Notes: generated by a model from the sequence alone, not told the origin. Positions 26,131 to 35,891 are shown, numbered from the stretch's first letter. The stretch: DNA of 64,000 bases from Rahnella aquatilis CIP 78.65 = ATCC 33071 (GCF_000241955.1 NC_016818.1:2666001-2730000), one strand, 5' to 3'. Translations and numbers: made by a program.

Positions 26131-27834
26131 CTACAGGAAATCTTTGGCTTTATTCAGCAGCGCGGCTTTGGTGATCACGCCCAGCAGACGGCGGGATCCG
26201 GCGTTTTCCAGCACCGGTAAACGTTCAAGCGGCGAATTGCTGAACATCGCCCACGCCTGTTCGTAACTGGCCTGCTGGAAAATCGTCGTGAATTCCTGCT
26301 CAATAAACGGGTCTATCGGGCTGTCAGATTTCACACTGCCATCGATAAGCCCGGCCGCCACCACATTGGTGGGTACCACGCCGAGAAAACGTTCCTGTCT
26401 GTCCACCACGTACACATACCGCGTGCGCTGTTTCAACCCTTCGCTGACCACTTCAGACAGCGAGGCATCGACGTACATTTTTGAACAAGGCGAAATCAGC
26501 GATGCCACCGTGCTGTATTCAAAAGCATTTTTCGCTGCGAACCGCGCGTTGTGCCGTGTCAGCACCGGATACGTGCCGCCGACTTTCAGGCGCGAGGCCA
26601 CGACATAAGAAATCGCCGTCGCCAGCATCAGCGGGAACAACAGCGAGCTGTTGAGGGTCATTTCGAACGCCATCATGATCGACATCAGCGGCGCGTGACT
26701 GGTCGCCGCCAGCAATGCACTCATGCCGATCGCGGCATATAACCCGACCGGACCGGGATCGAACCCCAGCCATTGCAGGAAAGTACACACCAGCGCCCCG
26801 CCCGCCGCACCAATCAGTAACGACGGCGTAAACAACCCGCCGACCGCACCGGACCCGATGGTGATCGCCGTGGCGACAATTTTCAGGATCAGCAGCACCA
26901 GTAATGACGTCTGCAAATCGCCGTTATTGAGGATTAAATCAATCACCTCGAAACCGTTGCCGAGCACCCGCGGCGAAATCATCGCCACCAGCCCGACGCC
27001 CAGCCCGCCCAGGCCCAGACGCAGCGCGGGATGCGAGATGGGTTTCATCCACTGGCGCACTTTATCGATTGATGAGATGAATAACGGCCCGAGGATCCCC
27101 GTCGCCATGCCGATAATCAGCACGGTAAAAATCGCGCCAAAAGAGGGGCTGAACGAGGCGGAAGAATACAAATACAGCGGCGCGTAACTGGTCAGCGACC
27201 GCACGGTAAGCACCGCGACCGACGCGGAGATAAACAGCGGGATCAGGCGCTGAACAGCGGTCACCCCAAAGGCGATTTCCGCCACAAACAGCGCGCCGGC
27301 AAACGGAGCGTGATACACCGCCGCCAGCCCGCCCGCAGCGGCCATGGCGATAATATCTGACTGATGTACGCTTTTAAAACGCGAAAACCGCCCGAGCAAA
27401 CTGCCGCTCAGCGCGGATAACTGCACCATTGCACCTTCGCGACCGATTGAACCGCCGCTGGCAATACTGGCAAGCGACGACAGCCCGCGCAGCACGGTAC
27501 TGACAACCGGAATACCCGGCAGGCGCTGATCGATAACATCCAGATAATCCGGCATCTTGCCGTGCTTGTTTTCGTAGCGCAGCGCCAGGATCAGGATAAA
27601 ACCGGCAATCACGCCCCCAGCCGTGGTGATCAGCGGCCAGACAATTTTGGGATATTCATTGAAAGCTTTGGTGATGTCGCTGCCATCGGTGAACATCAGG
27701 CCGTTAATACCCGAAATCGCCCCGCGAAAAGCGATGGTCACCAGCGCGGCAATAATCCCGGCGGGAATGGCGATCAGCAGGTTAATCAGATCACCTTTTT
27801 GCAGGGCGTCAGGGTTGAAAGCTTTCAGGCGCAT
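26131..27834 (-). CDS. clcB: ClC-type chloride channel (ClcB-like) with C-terminal CBS domains
   Basis: A 567-residue ClC family membrane protein. The conserved filter stretches are GREGAMVQ (second motif, with the gating Glu) and GGLFTPSLLIG (third motif). The first motif, usually GSGIP, reads HGKMPDY instead. In the APFAGALFVAEIAFG stretch the proton-pathway glutamate of ClcA-type antiporters is replaced by Ile, as in ClcB. The last ~130 residues look like a paired CBS module (FLGVVPTNVV, RLLGVITKAALL). This suggests a channel-like ClcB rather than a proton-coupled exchanger. Confidence 0.9.
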   Translation of the reverse strand: MRLKAFNPDALQKGDLINLLIAIPAGIIAALVTIAFRGAISGINGLMFTDGSDITKAFNEYPKIVWPLITTAGGVIAGFILILALRYENKHGKMPDYLDVIDQRLPGIPVVSTVLRGLSSLASIASGGSIGREGAMVQLSALSGSLLGRFSRFKSVHQSDIIAMAAAGGLAAVYHAPFAGALFVAEIAFGVTAVQRLIPLFISASVAVLTVRSLTSYAPLYLYSSASFSPSFGAIFTVLIIGMATGILGPLFISSIDKVRQWMKPISHPALRLGLGGLGVGLVAMISPRVLGNGFEVIDLILNNGDLQTSLLVLLILKIVATAITIGSGAVGGLFTPSLLIGAAGGALVCTFLQWLGFDPGPVGLYAAIGMSALLAATSHAPLMSIMMAFEMTLNSSLLFPLMLATAISYVVASRLKVGGTYPVLTRHNARFAAKNAFEYSTVASLISPCSKMYVDASLSEVVSEGLKQRTRYVYVVDRQERFLGVVPTNVVAAGLIDGSVKSDSPIDPFIEQEFTTIFQQASYEQAWAMFSNSPLERLPVLENAGSRRLLGVITKAALLNKAKDFL

Positions 27835-28002
27835 AAGATCTCAGTGGTCGGAAAAGTGGCTGGCAGAATAGCGAAGGAAATCATTATCATGCTTATAAGC
27901 CCGACGCAACCCGGGGCGCGGCTTAAAATCGAATTATGAAAAAGTCATGAAAAACCTGCTGCAGACAAACCTCAATGGCTCAATCAAGACCCTGCTGAAA
28001 GG

Positions 28003-28058
28003 AGAGTCCCCGGACCTGTGGCCTGGGGACCGCGAGAAGGGAGTATAAGGCTCCCCTT
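28003..28058. terminator. Paired hairpins after peptide-binding protein gene
   Basis: Directly after the stop codon at 28057, the minus strand shows AAGGGGAG/CTCCCTT. About 15 bases on comes a longer stem, GTCCCCAGG/CCGGGGAC. There is no T-run, so termination is uncertain; it also separates this operon from the clcB promoter. Confidence 0.45.
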
Positions 28059-29631
28059 ATTCCTTACTGATCGTATCCAGATACAACTGGCTCCCCGCCA
28101 CATTCTGACTCGCGCCTTTCACATTATCGCGGATTGCCACCAGCAACTTGCTTTGCAGCGCTACCACAAAGGGTGAGTTTTTCTGCAACTCACGTTGTAA
28201 ATCTGCGTACAGCGCCCTGCGTTTGGCCGGGTCGGATTCCGCCGCCGCTGCGCGGGTTTGTTTGCTGATTTCCGGGATTACCCACTGAATACGCTGCGCC
28301 AGAGTTTTCGGACCGCCCGGCACGTTATAGGCGAAGGTGCTGGCGTTGGTATTCGGGTCGAGGTAATCCGCGCCCCAGTAAGTGAAGATCGACTGGAATT
28401 TATGCGCACGCATGCGGGTCAGTACGTCGCTTTCCACCAGCGGATGCACCACTAAATTGATATCGGCTTTGGCAAAGCTGGCCTGCAATGCCTGCGCGAT
28501 ATCGGAATAGGGCGGTTGGTTAATCACGATTAAATCAATTTTAGTCCCCGGTGCAATACCGCCTTTACTGAGAATCGCTTTGGCTTTTGCAACGTCATAT
28601 TTAAACGGCTGATCGTCAATGGCACCGGCTAAACCGTCCGGCAGGAAGGTCTGATGAATGCCGTACTGGCCTTTGAGCAGGTCTGTCGAAATCCCCTGGT
28701 AATCGACCAGCCAGCGGGCGGCCTCCCAGAGTGCCGGATTCGCCAGCGCCGGTTGGGAGGTATCGCCGACGTTAAACGCCAGATAAAACACTTTCGCCGC
28801 CGGGAACTGTGCGACATGTACGCCCTTCTCTTTTTGCAGCGAGCTGAACTGATCCGCACCTAAATCGTATGCCAGGTCCGCATCGCCGTTAAGAACCAGC
28901 AGACGGCGGGTAGACGGATCACCGACATTTTTAAACAGCACATTTTCAAGTTTTGCCAGCGGCTTAGCGTTCGGATTACGTTTGAAGATTAACGCTTCGT
29001 GAGGCACATAATTGCGCACTTCAAATGCGCCGCTGCCCGCAGAGCGTGAACGCAGCCAGCTGTTACCGAAATCGTTCTGATCGACATGCTCTTTCAGCAG
29101 TTTGCTGTCGACAATGCCCGCCACCGGTGCGGATAAAATGCTCAGCACCAGACCGCTGCCGATATCCGCAGGCCAGCTGAGTTGTAGTTTATCGTCAGAC
29201 AGTTTTTTCAGATTGCCGTCGACATTTTCCGGCGTCCAGCCGAGTTCGCCGAGAATAAACGACGGGCTTTTATTGAGTTTGACCACACGGGTAAAGGAGT
29301 AGATGACATCGTCGGCAGTCAGCGGATTGCCGCTGGCAAATTTCTGCCCCGGCTTGAGGGTAAAGATCAGGCTGTGCGCGTCCGGTCCCGGCTGCCAGCT
29401 GGCGGCGTCAGGTTCGAGCTGGTCGGGATGCTGGCGGTTTGAAACCACCAGTTGCTGATACAGGTTGACCAGATTACCGGAACTGACGGTTTCAAAACTC
29501 TCCGCCGGATCCAGGCTGATAATACCTTCAAGCGAACCGGCCACCACCAGCGTATCCGCAGGGGTCGCCGCATCCACGCGGGTTACCGCCATCATGAGCA
29601 AAAATAACAGGGAAGGAACACGTACTTTCAT
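28057..29631 (-). CDS. Family-5 peptide-binding protein, second copy of the operon
   Basis: A periplasmic ABC solute-binding protein with a signal peptide ending near TRVDA. Its sequence runs parallel to the binding protein at 33346-34914 (shared FASGNPLTADDVI, SFTRVVKLN versus SLSRVVKLN, PSFILGELGW versus PSFILTQLGW, SAGSGAFEVRNYVPHE versus SAGSGPYQIRNYIPHE), so the two are paralogues. It comes last in the operon, after the two ATPases and behind an ERIC repeat. GGAG lies ten bases before the ATG. It may have a different ligand range using the same permeases, or act alone. Confidence 0.92.
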   Translation of the reverse strand: MKVRVPSLLFLLMMAVTRVDAATPADTLVVAGSLEGIISLDPAESFETVSSGNLVNLYQQLVVSNRQHPDQLEPDAASWQPGPDAHSLIFTLKPGQKFASGNPLTADDVIYSFTRVVKLNKSPSFILGELGWTPENVDGNLKKLSDDKLQLSWPADIGSGLVLSILSAPVAGIVDSKLLKEHVDQNDFGNSWLRSRSAGSGAFEVRNYVPHEALIFKRNPNAKPLAKLENVLFKNVGDPSTRRLLVLNGDADLAYDLGADQFSSLQKEKGVHVAQFPAAKVFYLAFNVGDTSQPALANPALWEAARWLVDYQGISTDLLKGQYGIHQTFLPDGLAGAIDDQPFKYDVAKAKAILSKGGIAPGTKIDLIVINQPPYSDIAQALQASFAKADINLVVHPLVESDVLTRMRAHKFQSIFTYWGADYLDPNTNASTFAYNVPGGPKTLAQRIQWVIPEISKQTRAAAAESDPAKRRALYADLQRELQKNSPFVVALQSKLLVAIRDNVKGASQNVAGSQLYLDTISKE

Positions 29632-29755
29632 TGAGGTCGATCTCCACAGGTGAAAAGACAGTTTTTCCGAGTGTAGAGGTGCAGCGGCAAGGCCCGAACA
29701 ATGAAATAAAGCTTTGTTATTTAATAAATTAGATTAAGGAAATTGATTCCAGGAC

Positions 29756-29879
29756 TACCCCTAAATCATTCGTACTGGATCAAGGCGGCAACTGAGTAAA
29801 TCCCTGGGAGCATACACAAGTATGTGACCCGGGTTTACGAAGACAGCCAACGCTGACCCAGTGCGAAGGATGACGGGGG
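29756..29879. repeat. ERIC element
   Basis: The ~125-base stretch matches the enterobacterial repetitive intergenic consensus. It has AAGGCGGCAACTGAGTAAAT, CCCTGGGAGCATACACAAGT, ATGTGACCCGGGT, GACAGCCAACGC and a terminal GATGACGGGG. It lies within the peptide transporter operon, between the second ATPase and the second binding protein. Confidence 0.9.
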
Positions 29880-29880
29880 A

Positions 29881-30558
29881 TCAACTGAGCACGTAACCCT
29901 TCGCCATATGCACTGCCCGGTCACACATATGATCAATCACGTCGGCATCGTGACTGACCAGAATCATGGTCAGGTCACTGCTGGCTTTCAGATCGTTGAG
30001 TAAATTAAGGATTTCCGCCTGCACGGACATATCGAGGGCAGATGTCGGCTCATCGAGCAGCAGCAGTTTCGGTTTAAGCAGGAGTGCGCGGACAATGGCC
30101 ACGCGCTGACGCTGACCACCGGAAAGCTGGTGCGGATAACGGTTCATCAGCGTCGGATCCAGCCCCACCTGACGGAAACCTTCGGCAATCTTCTGTTCGA
30201 TGTCCTGCTCTTTGAGAATTTTCAGCGGCTCTGCCAGCGTGCGTACCAGTTTGTGTTTGGGATGCAGCGAGGCATAGGGGTCCTGAAAAACCATCTGCAC
30301 GTCGCGGCGCAGGCTACCGGTAAAAGGTTTACCGGGTTTCAACTGATGATCAAGCAGCGTCAGGCTGCCGTCCCAGTGTCCGTTCAGGCCAGCCAGTACC
30401 CACAGCAATGAGGATTTTCCGCAACCGGACGGCCCGACCAGCCCGAAACATTCCCCTTTGCTGATGGTCAGGTTGACGTTATGCACCACCGTGCGGGTTT
30501 CGTATCCCTGACGATGTGACACGCTCAGTTGATGCAGTTCAGCAATAACCTCACTCAT
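29881..30558 (-). CDS. Peptide ABC transporter ATPase, DppF type
   Basis: A 225-residue ATP-binding subunit with Walker A GPSGCGKSS, FQDPYASLHPKH at the Q-loop, signature LSGGQRQR and Walker B LLLLDEPTSALD. It is shorter than usual DppF subunits, ending soon after the H-loop region, and lacks the C-terminal HPYT extension. It overlaps the upstream ATPase gene by 8 bases. It should form a heterodimer with that subunit on the permease pair. Confidence 0.92.
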   Translation of the reverse strand: MSEVIAELHQLSVSHRQGYETRTVVHNVNLTISKGECFGLVGPSGCGKSSLLWVLAGLNGHWDGSLTLLDHQLKPGKPFTGSLRRDVQMVFQDPYASLHPKHKLVRTLAEPLKILKEQDIEQKIAEGFRQVGLDPTLMNRYPHQLSGGQRQRVAIVRALLLKPKLLLLDEPTSALDMSVQAEILNLLNDLKASSDLTMILVSHDADVIDHMCDRAVHMAKGYVLS

Positions 30559-31420
30559 GGCGCGGCTCCTGTTTCAAAGAAGCCAGCAGCGCGCGATCCA
30601 GCACCGGCAGGCGTTCACCGTGAGTAAATTTACTCGGACGGCACGACCACAGCGTATGAGTGTACGGGTGCGTGGCATTCGCCAGTTGATCTGCGGGAAG
30701 TTCGTCCAGCAGTTCGCCTTTGTACATCACCAGCACGCGCTCGCAATAATGTGCGACCTGTTGCAGGTCGTGGCTGATCAAAATCAGGCCCATATTGCGC
30801 TGCCCGACTAAACGCTCGATCAGCCCCAGAACCTGCTCACGCATATCGAAATCCAGCGCGGAAGTGGGTTCGTCGGCAATCAGCCACTGCGGATCGTTAA
30901 TCAGTGCAATCGCCAGCATCACGCGCTGCCCCATCCCGCCGGAAAGCTGATGCGGATACTGCTGTTGCAGGAAAGCCGGATTCGGCAGACCGACCGCATT
31001 CAGCATCTCGGTGACCTTTTCCTGACGTTCCTTACGGCTAAGACGTGTGTGCAGGCGCAGCGGTTCTTCCACCTGCTTGCCGATTTTTTGCGTCGGATTC
31101 AGCGCATGTTTCGGATCCTGCATGACCATCGACACGCGGTTACCGCGCAACTGACTCCACTCGCGTTCTCTGAGCGTAGTCAGATCGTTATCACCCAGCG
31201 TCAGCTGCGACGCACGCAGTTTGCACGGATGCGGCAGCAACCCCATCAGCGCACGGGCGGTGAGGGATTTGCCGGAGCCGGATTCGCCGACCAGGGCCAC
31301 GCGCTCCTGTCCGACGCTGAATGACAGGGATTTCACCAGTTCCAGCGGACGTTCACCCGGCAGGTAAATGGTGAGATCTTTTGCGACAAGTTTGTCGTTA
31401 TGTGAAAAATCAGTTGCCAT
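30551..31420 (-). CDS. Peptide ABC transporter ATPase, DppD type
   Basis: The start MATDFSHNDKLV at 31420 overlaps the permease stop by 11 bases. The protein has Walker A GESGSGKS, Q-loop VMQDPKHALNP, signature LSGGMGQR, Walker B WLIADEPTSALD and the C-terminal HPYTHTLWSCRPS extension. The last of these marks it as the D-type subunit. With the next ATPase gene it energises the two-binding-protein peptide importer. Confidence 0.92.
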   Translation of the reverse strand: MATDFSHNDKLVAKDLTIYLPGERPLELVKSLSFSVGQERVALVGESGSGKSLTARALMGLLPHPCKLRASQLTLGDNDLTTLREREWSQLRGNRVSMVMQDPKHALNPTQKIGKQVEEPLRLHTRLSRKERQEKVTEMLNAVGLPNPAFLQQQYPHQLSGGMGQRVMLAIALINDPQWLIADEPTSALDFDMREQVLGLIERLVGQRNMGLILISHDLQQVAHYCERVLVMYKGELLDELPADQLANATHPYTHTLWSCRPSKFTHGERLPVLDRALLASLKQEPRHE

Positions 31421-32288
31421 GTCGCGGATCCATTTTGTCACGCAGGCCATCGCCCAGCAGATTGAAAGCCAGGCTGGCAAACAGAATTGCCCCGCCCGGT
31501 GCAGCGGCGACCCACCACTGATCGAAAATCACTTTGCTGCCTTCAGCAACCATCGAGCCCCATTCGGCAGTCGGTGGCTGGATACCCATGCCGAGGAAGC
31601 CCAGACCGGCGGAAGCCAGAATAATGCCGCCGAGGCTGAGCGCCGCACGCACCACGGCGCTGGGCAGACACAGCGGCAGAATATGGCCGAACATCAGACG
31701 CAGCCCGCCGATGCCCTGCATCCGCGCCGCCGCCAGATAATCGCTGCGGCGAAGTGCCAGTGTCTCTGCCCTCGCCTGTCGCGCAAACGGCGGCCAGCTG
31801 GTGAAGGCCAGCGCCAGTGCGCCGTTCATCAGGCCGGGGCCAAGGATCGCCACCAGCGCCAGCGCCATCACCAGACTGGGCAAGGACATCACGATATCAG
31901 TCAGTCGCATCACAATGCGCTCATACCAGCCGCCAATGTAACCAGCGCTGATACCGATCAGCAGCCCTACCGGAATGGTCAGCAGTAAAATCAGTGACAC
32001 CAGCAGCAGCGTCGGGCGCGCGCCATATACCACACGCGAGAGCAAATCGCGGCCAAAACCGTCGGTGCCCAGCCAGTGGGTTTCCGAGGGTGGCAGCAGG
32101 CGCAATTCGATGTGCTGAATGTTCGGGTCAAACGGTGCCAGCCACGGCGCGAGCAGCGCGGTGAGCACCAGAATAGCCACCAGCACCAGCCCCACGGAAA
32201 ACGTGGTGATGCGCCGGGCGGGTTTCCAGACAGAGGTTTCGGCGTCGGCCTCAACCTGCGTGGGTTGTTCAGGGATCATTTGAGTCAT
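31410..32288 (-). CDS. Peptide ABC transporter permease, DppC type
   Basis: A 292-residue C-type permease. Membrane span 1 lies near residues 28-50, followed by THWLGTDGFGRDLLSRVVYGARPTL, the subunit signature. The EAA loop reads LAAARMQGIGGLRLMFGHILP. The final GDGLRDKMDPRH matches DppC/OppC ends. It begins five bases after the B-type permease stop. Confidence 0.92.
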   Translation of the reverse strand: MTQMIPEQPTQVEADAETSVWKPARRITTFSVGLVLVAILVLTALLAPWLAPFDPNIQHIELRLLPPSETHWLGTDGFGRDLLSRVVYGARPTLLLVSLILLLTIPVGLLIGISAGYIGGWYERIVMRLTDIVMSLPSLVMALALVAILGPGLMNGALALAFTSWPPFARQARAETLALRRSDYLAAARMQGIGGLRLMFGHILPLCLPSAVVRAALSLGGIILASAGLGFLGMGIQPPTAEWGSMVAEGSKVIFDQWWVAAAPGGAILFASLAFNLLGDGLRDKMDPRHGN

Positions 32289-32293
32289 AGAAA

Positions 32294-33346
32294 CTACCGG
32301 GTTCGCGGATCGAGCAGATAAGTAAGGGCGTCAGCCAGCGCATTAAGCAGCACAAAGCAGGTGCCGATCAGCAGCGTAGCGCCAAGAATTGCCGGGGTAT
32401 CCGCAGCGAACAGTGCGGTGGTCAGGTAACGTCCGACACCCGGCCAGGCAAAGACGGTTTCCGTCAGCACCGCGCCTTCGAGCAGGCTGGCGTAGGAAAG
32501 CGTCAGCACCGTGATCAGCGTGCCGAGTACGTTCGGGAAGACATGGCAAAGCAGAACACGCATCCTGCCAGCCCCTTTAGACCGCGCCAGAATCACATAT
32601 TCTTTATTCATTTCGCCGAGCATCGACGCACGCAGCAGGCGCGTAATACCCGCCATCGACAACATCGCCAGCACCGTTACCGGCAACCATAAATGGCTGA
32701 TGGCGTTGTAAAACATGTCGCGGTCGCCGGAAAGCCAGGTATCAATCAGCACAAAACCGGTGCGCGGCGTCATGGTGTACATATACAGGTCATCAAGCCG
32801 GCCCGGCCCGCCCGCCCAGTGCAGCACGGCGTAAAACAGCAAAAGGCCGAGCAGGCTCAGCCAGAAAATCGGTACGGAATACCCGAGCAGAGATACCAGC
32901 CGCGCCACGTTATCCAGCCAGCTTCCCGGTTTCCACACCGCCAGGAATGCCAGCAGGATGCCGAACGTGCCGCCAAGCAGGATCGCACAGGTCGCCAGTT
33001 CAACCGTTGCCGGGAAGGTGCGCATTAAGTCACTGGCCACCGGCTGCGCGGTGATACGGGAGATGCCCATATCGCCGTGTGCAAGATTTTCCAGATAACG
33101 GACAAATTGCACCGGTACCGACTGATCGAGACCTAAATCGCGACGCACCTGCGCATAGGTGGCTTCGCTGGCATGATCGCCCGCCACCTGCAACGTCGGG
33201 TCAATCGGGGCGAGATGGGAAAGCGTAAACGTAAACGCCAGCAGACCGAGTAACGTCAGCGCCAGTGAAATCACGCCGGTCAGCAAACGGCCTGACCAGC
33301 GCCAACCCTGCCGGACGAATCCGGCGGGTGCTGAACTGTCTGTCAT
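32294..33346 (-). CDS. Peptide ABC transporter permease, DppB type
   Basis: A 350-residue B-type permease, slightly longer than usual because of an N-terminal tail of ~25 residues and an extra loop (WAGGPGRLDDLYMYTMTPRTGF). The motifs are present: LAPIDPTLQVAGDHAS in the first loop, FWLSLLGLLLFY, and the EAA loop YVILARSKGAGRMRVLLCHVFPN. It shares one base with the upstream binding-protein stop codon, a sign of coupled translation. Confidence 0.92.
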   Translation of the reverse strand: MTDSSAPAGFVRQGWRWSGRLLTGVISLALTLLGLLAFTFTLSHLAPIDPTLQVAGDHASEATYAQVRRDLGLDQSVPVQFVRYLENLAHGDMGISRITAQPVASDLMRTFPATVELATCAILLGGTFGILLAFLAVWKPGSWLDNVARLVSLLGYSVPIFWLSLLGLLLFYAVLHWAGGPGRLDDLYMYTMTPRTGFVLIDTWLSGDRDMFYNAISHLWLPVTVLAMLSMAGITRLLRASMLGEMNKEYVILARSKGAGRMRVLLCHVFPNVLGTLITVLTLSYASLLEGAVLTETVFAWPGVGRYLTTALFAADTPAILGATLLIGTCFVLLNALADALTYLLDPRTR

Positions 33347-34914
33347 TACTTGGTGACCTTGCTGTAGAAGACCATGTCAGGGTTAATGCCCTGCACGTAA
33401 CCTTTGATGTTGTCGCGTACGGCAATCAGGCTTTTGGCTTGCAGGCCAATCACGAACGGCGAGTTTTTCTGCACTTCCAGCTGCAACTGATGGTAATCCG
33501 CCACGCGTTTGGCCTGATCCGGTTCCGCAATGGCGGCCAGCGTCAGTTTATTGAGCGCCGGGATTGACCAGTTGGCACGCCATGCCAGCGTTTTGCTGCC
33601 ATCTTCCGGGTTGAAAGCAAACGCCGAAGCATTGGTGTTCGGGTCAAAGTAATCCGGCCCCCATGAAGACATGTACGCGTCGTAATTGTGTGATTTCACC
33701 TTGGTGGAGATCTGCGAGCTCAGGCCCGGATCCAGTTTCACCGTTACGCCGCCCTGCGCGAAGCTGGCCTGCAATGCCTGTGCGATGTCCAGATACGGTG
33801 GCTGATTGGCAGTAGAGAGCGTGAAACTGACGTTGGTCAGCCCGGCTTTTGCCAGAATCGCTTTGGCTTTCGCCGGGTCATAGGTGTATGGCGTGTCGTT
33901 CAGCGCGCCCAGATAACCTTCCGGCAGGAAGGCCTGATGCACCTGGAACTGATCTTTCATCAGATCGTGCGCAATGTGGTTGTAATCGAACAGGTAACGC
34001 GCGGCTTCCCAGAAGGCCGGATTCCCCAGCGCCGGAGAAGCTTTGGCATTGAACTGCATGAAGTACAACGAGGCATACGGGATCGCCAGAGGCTTAACGC
34101 CTTTTTTACCGGCGAGTGCGGCCATCTGGTCAGAACCGAGATTACGCGCCATATCGGCATCGCCCTGTTCGATCAGCAGACGGCGGGCGGCGGGATCCGG
34201 TACGTTTTTAATCAGAATGGTTTTCAGCTTCGGCGCGCCTTCCGGCGAGGTCGGATTCGCGGACAGAATCACGACTTCATGCGGAATGTAGTTGCGGATC
34301 TGGTACGGGCCGGAACCGGCAGAATGGTTGCTCAGCCACTGGTGACCGAGGTCGTCGGCGGTGGCGTTAGCTTTCACTAGTTTGCTGTCGACAATCGAGG
34401 ATACCGGCGCAGACAGCAGGCTCAGCACAAACGACGGGCTGACATCTGCCGTCCAGCTGATTTTCACATGCTGGTCATCGATTTTAGTCAGGAAGGTATC
34501 GACGTTTTTATCGGTCCAGCCCAGTTGCGTCAGGATGAACGATGGTTCGAGATTCAGCTTCACCACGCGTGACAACGAGAAGATCACGTCGTCGGCCGTC
34601 AGCGGATTACCGCTGGCAAAGGTGGCTTTCGGTGACAACGTGAAAGTCAGGCTGCGGTTATCTTTGCCGGTTTCCCAGGAGGCCGCCAGCGTCGGTTTTA
34701 AATCGATCGGGTTGTTCGGGTCAGACTGCACCAGACGCTGATAAATATTATTGAAAGCCTGAACCGTGGTCAGTTCGAAGCCCTGCGCCGGATCAAAACT
34801 GGAAGTGTCATCAATGGATTGTGCGATAACCAGCGTATCCGGCGGCGTGGCAGCCTGGACAGCGAAAGTAGCCGCAATAGCCGTAAACAGGACGGACGGT
34901 AATAAAGCTTTCAT
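33346..34914 (-). CDS. Family-5 peptide-binding protein, first gene of the operon
   Basis: A secreted family-5 solute-binding protein of 522 residues. The ATG at 34914 has GGAGAG about nine bases upstream, and the signal peptide ends near FAVQA-ATPPD. The DDTSSFDPAQGFEL mature start and the GNPLTADDVIFSLSRVV signature are typical. It leads the minus-strand operon SBP-B-C-D-F-SBP. It is paralogous to the last gene of the same operon. A 23-base inverted repeat at 35004-35026 upstream may be its operator. Confidence 0.92.
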   Translation of the reverse strand: MKALLPSVLFTAIAATFAVQAATPPDTLVIAQSIDDTSSFDPAQGFELTTVQAFNNIYQRLVQSDPNNPIDLKPTLAASWETGKDNRSLTFTLSPKATFASGNPLTADDVIFSLSRVVKLNLEPSFILTQLGWTDKNVDTFLTKIDDQHVKISWTADVSPSFVLSLLSAPVSSIVDSKLVKANATADDLGHQWLSNHSAGSGPYQIRNYIPHEVVILSANPTSPEGAPKLKTILIKNVPDPAARRLLIEQGDADMARNLGSDQMAALAGKKGVKPLAIPYASLYFMQFNAKASPALGNPAFWEAARYLFDYNHIAHDLMKDQFQVHQAFLPEGYLGALNDTPYTYDPAKAKAILAKAGLTNVSFTLSTANQPPYLDIAQALQASFAQGGVTVKLDPGLSSQISTKVKSHNYDAYMSSWGPDYFDPNTNASAFAFNPEDGSKTLAWRANWSIPALNKLTLAAIAEPDQAKRVADYHQLQLEVQKNSPFVIGLQAKSLIAVRDNIKGYVQGINPDMVFYSKVTK

Positions 34915-35003
34915 CAAGACAGACTCTCCAACGTAGCGAAATTGCTAAGATTTTGTTGAGTGTAAAGTTTCTTCAACCTACCAGAAAGTCTGATAAATAC
35001 TAT

Positions 35004-35026
35004 CGTTATGCGAATTTTGCATAACG
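35004..35026. promoter_or_regulatory. 8-7-8 inverted repeat upstream of peptide operon
   Basis: CGTTATGC and GCATAACG form a perfect inverted repeat with seven bases between. It lies about 90 bases upstream of the first binding-protein gene. It is a candidate operator; no known consensus is claimed. Confidence 0.4.
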
Positions 35027-35201
35027 TTATCTGATTGGTTATTAAAGAGGCAGGACGGGGGATGGGGGCGGATTGTTACTGTACAAAACAACGGGAAATA
35101 CCCACTTAACGGGCAGGGAAAAGACAAGCGCTTAAAACGGGGATTTTTAATCAGACGGGCTGTACGCAATACCCGCACAGCCGGTCACACCAGACGAGAA
35201 T

Positions 35202-35891
35202 TTAACTCAGTCCCGGGACATCAAAACCGGGAGACACAGACAACAGCAACCGCACCTGTTTAACCAGTTCACTCATGCAGTCGTCACGCATGCCGTAGTT
35301 ATTCAGCTCTTTTTCCAGGGCAAACAGATATTGCGCATTGGTGCCGAGGGGGCCGCTGGCCTGCGCAATCAGTGGCGCAATAACCTGATAATCGGTATCG
35401 GCCTCATATTGCGGATGCGAGGGATCCATAATGAACACCAGCGCCGTCACCTTGCGGCCATCGTCGAGATCCAGTTCGCACCAGGTCGGGCGATAACAGC
35501 CGGTCAGCATTTCGCGCTTCCACAGCAGTTCGAGTTCATCGAGAAGTTTGTCTTCCGGCAGACGGAACGCCAGACCGGTGGTTTTTCCGCCATCCCGCAG
35601 CGCCAGCATACGGCCGGGTTGCGCATGGGTTCCGCGCCCGGAGGTCAGACGCAAACAGAAAGCACGATGATAACCGTGCAATGTAGCAGGACGCGCCTCT
35701 TCCGAATCAAAAACCGGGTTCCACATCAGTGAACCGTAACCAAAAATCCAGACCGGGCTGTTATCGGGGCGACGCGCCAGCGTGCAGCTCAGAGAGGCGG
35801 CGCGCTGTTCAGGGGTCAGCAGCATCGATTCATCAATGCTGCCGAATGCTGTTTTGCAATCTGCGTTACGCAGGAAATCTCGAGTTAACAT
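35202..35891 (-). CDS. chaC: Glutathione-specific gamma-glutamylcyclotransferase
   Basis: ChaC cleaves glutathione into 5-oxoproline and Cys-Gly. The substrate loop WIFGYGSLMWNP begins near residue 48, the place expected for the family, and the catalytic-Glu region follows (GLAFRLPEDKLLDELELLWKREM). The length of 229 residues is typical. The ATG at 35891 has AAGGGGGA six bases upstream. It lies on the same strand as chaB but with a ~350-base gap, so it may have its own promoter. Confidence 0.95.
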   Translation of the reverse strand: MLTRDFLRNADCKTAFGSIDESMLLTPEQRAASLSCTLARRPDNSPVWIFGYGSLMWNPVFDSEEARPATLHGYHRAFCLRLTSGRGTHAQPGRMLALRDGGKTTGLAFRLPEDKLLDELELLWKREMLTGCYRPTWCELDLDDGRKVTALVFIMDPSHPQYEADTDYQVIAPLIAQASGPLGTNAQYLFALEKELNNYGMRDDCMSELVKQVRLLLSVSPGFDVPGLS

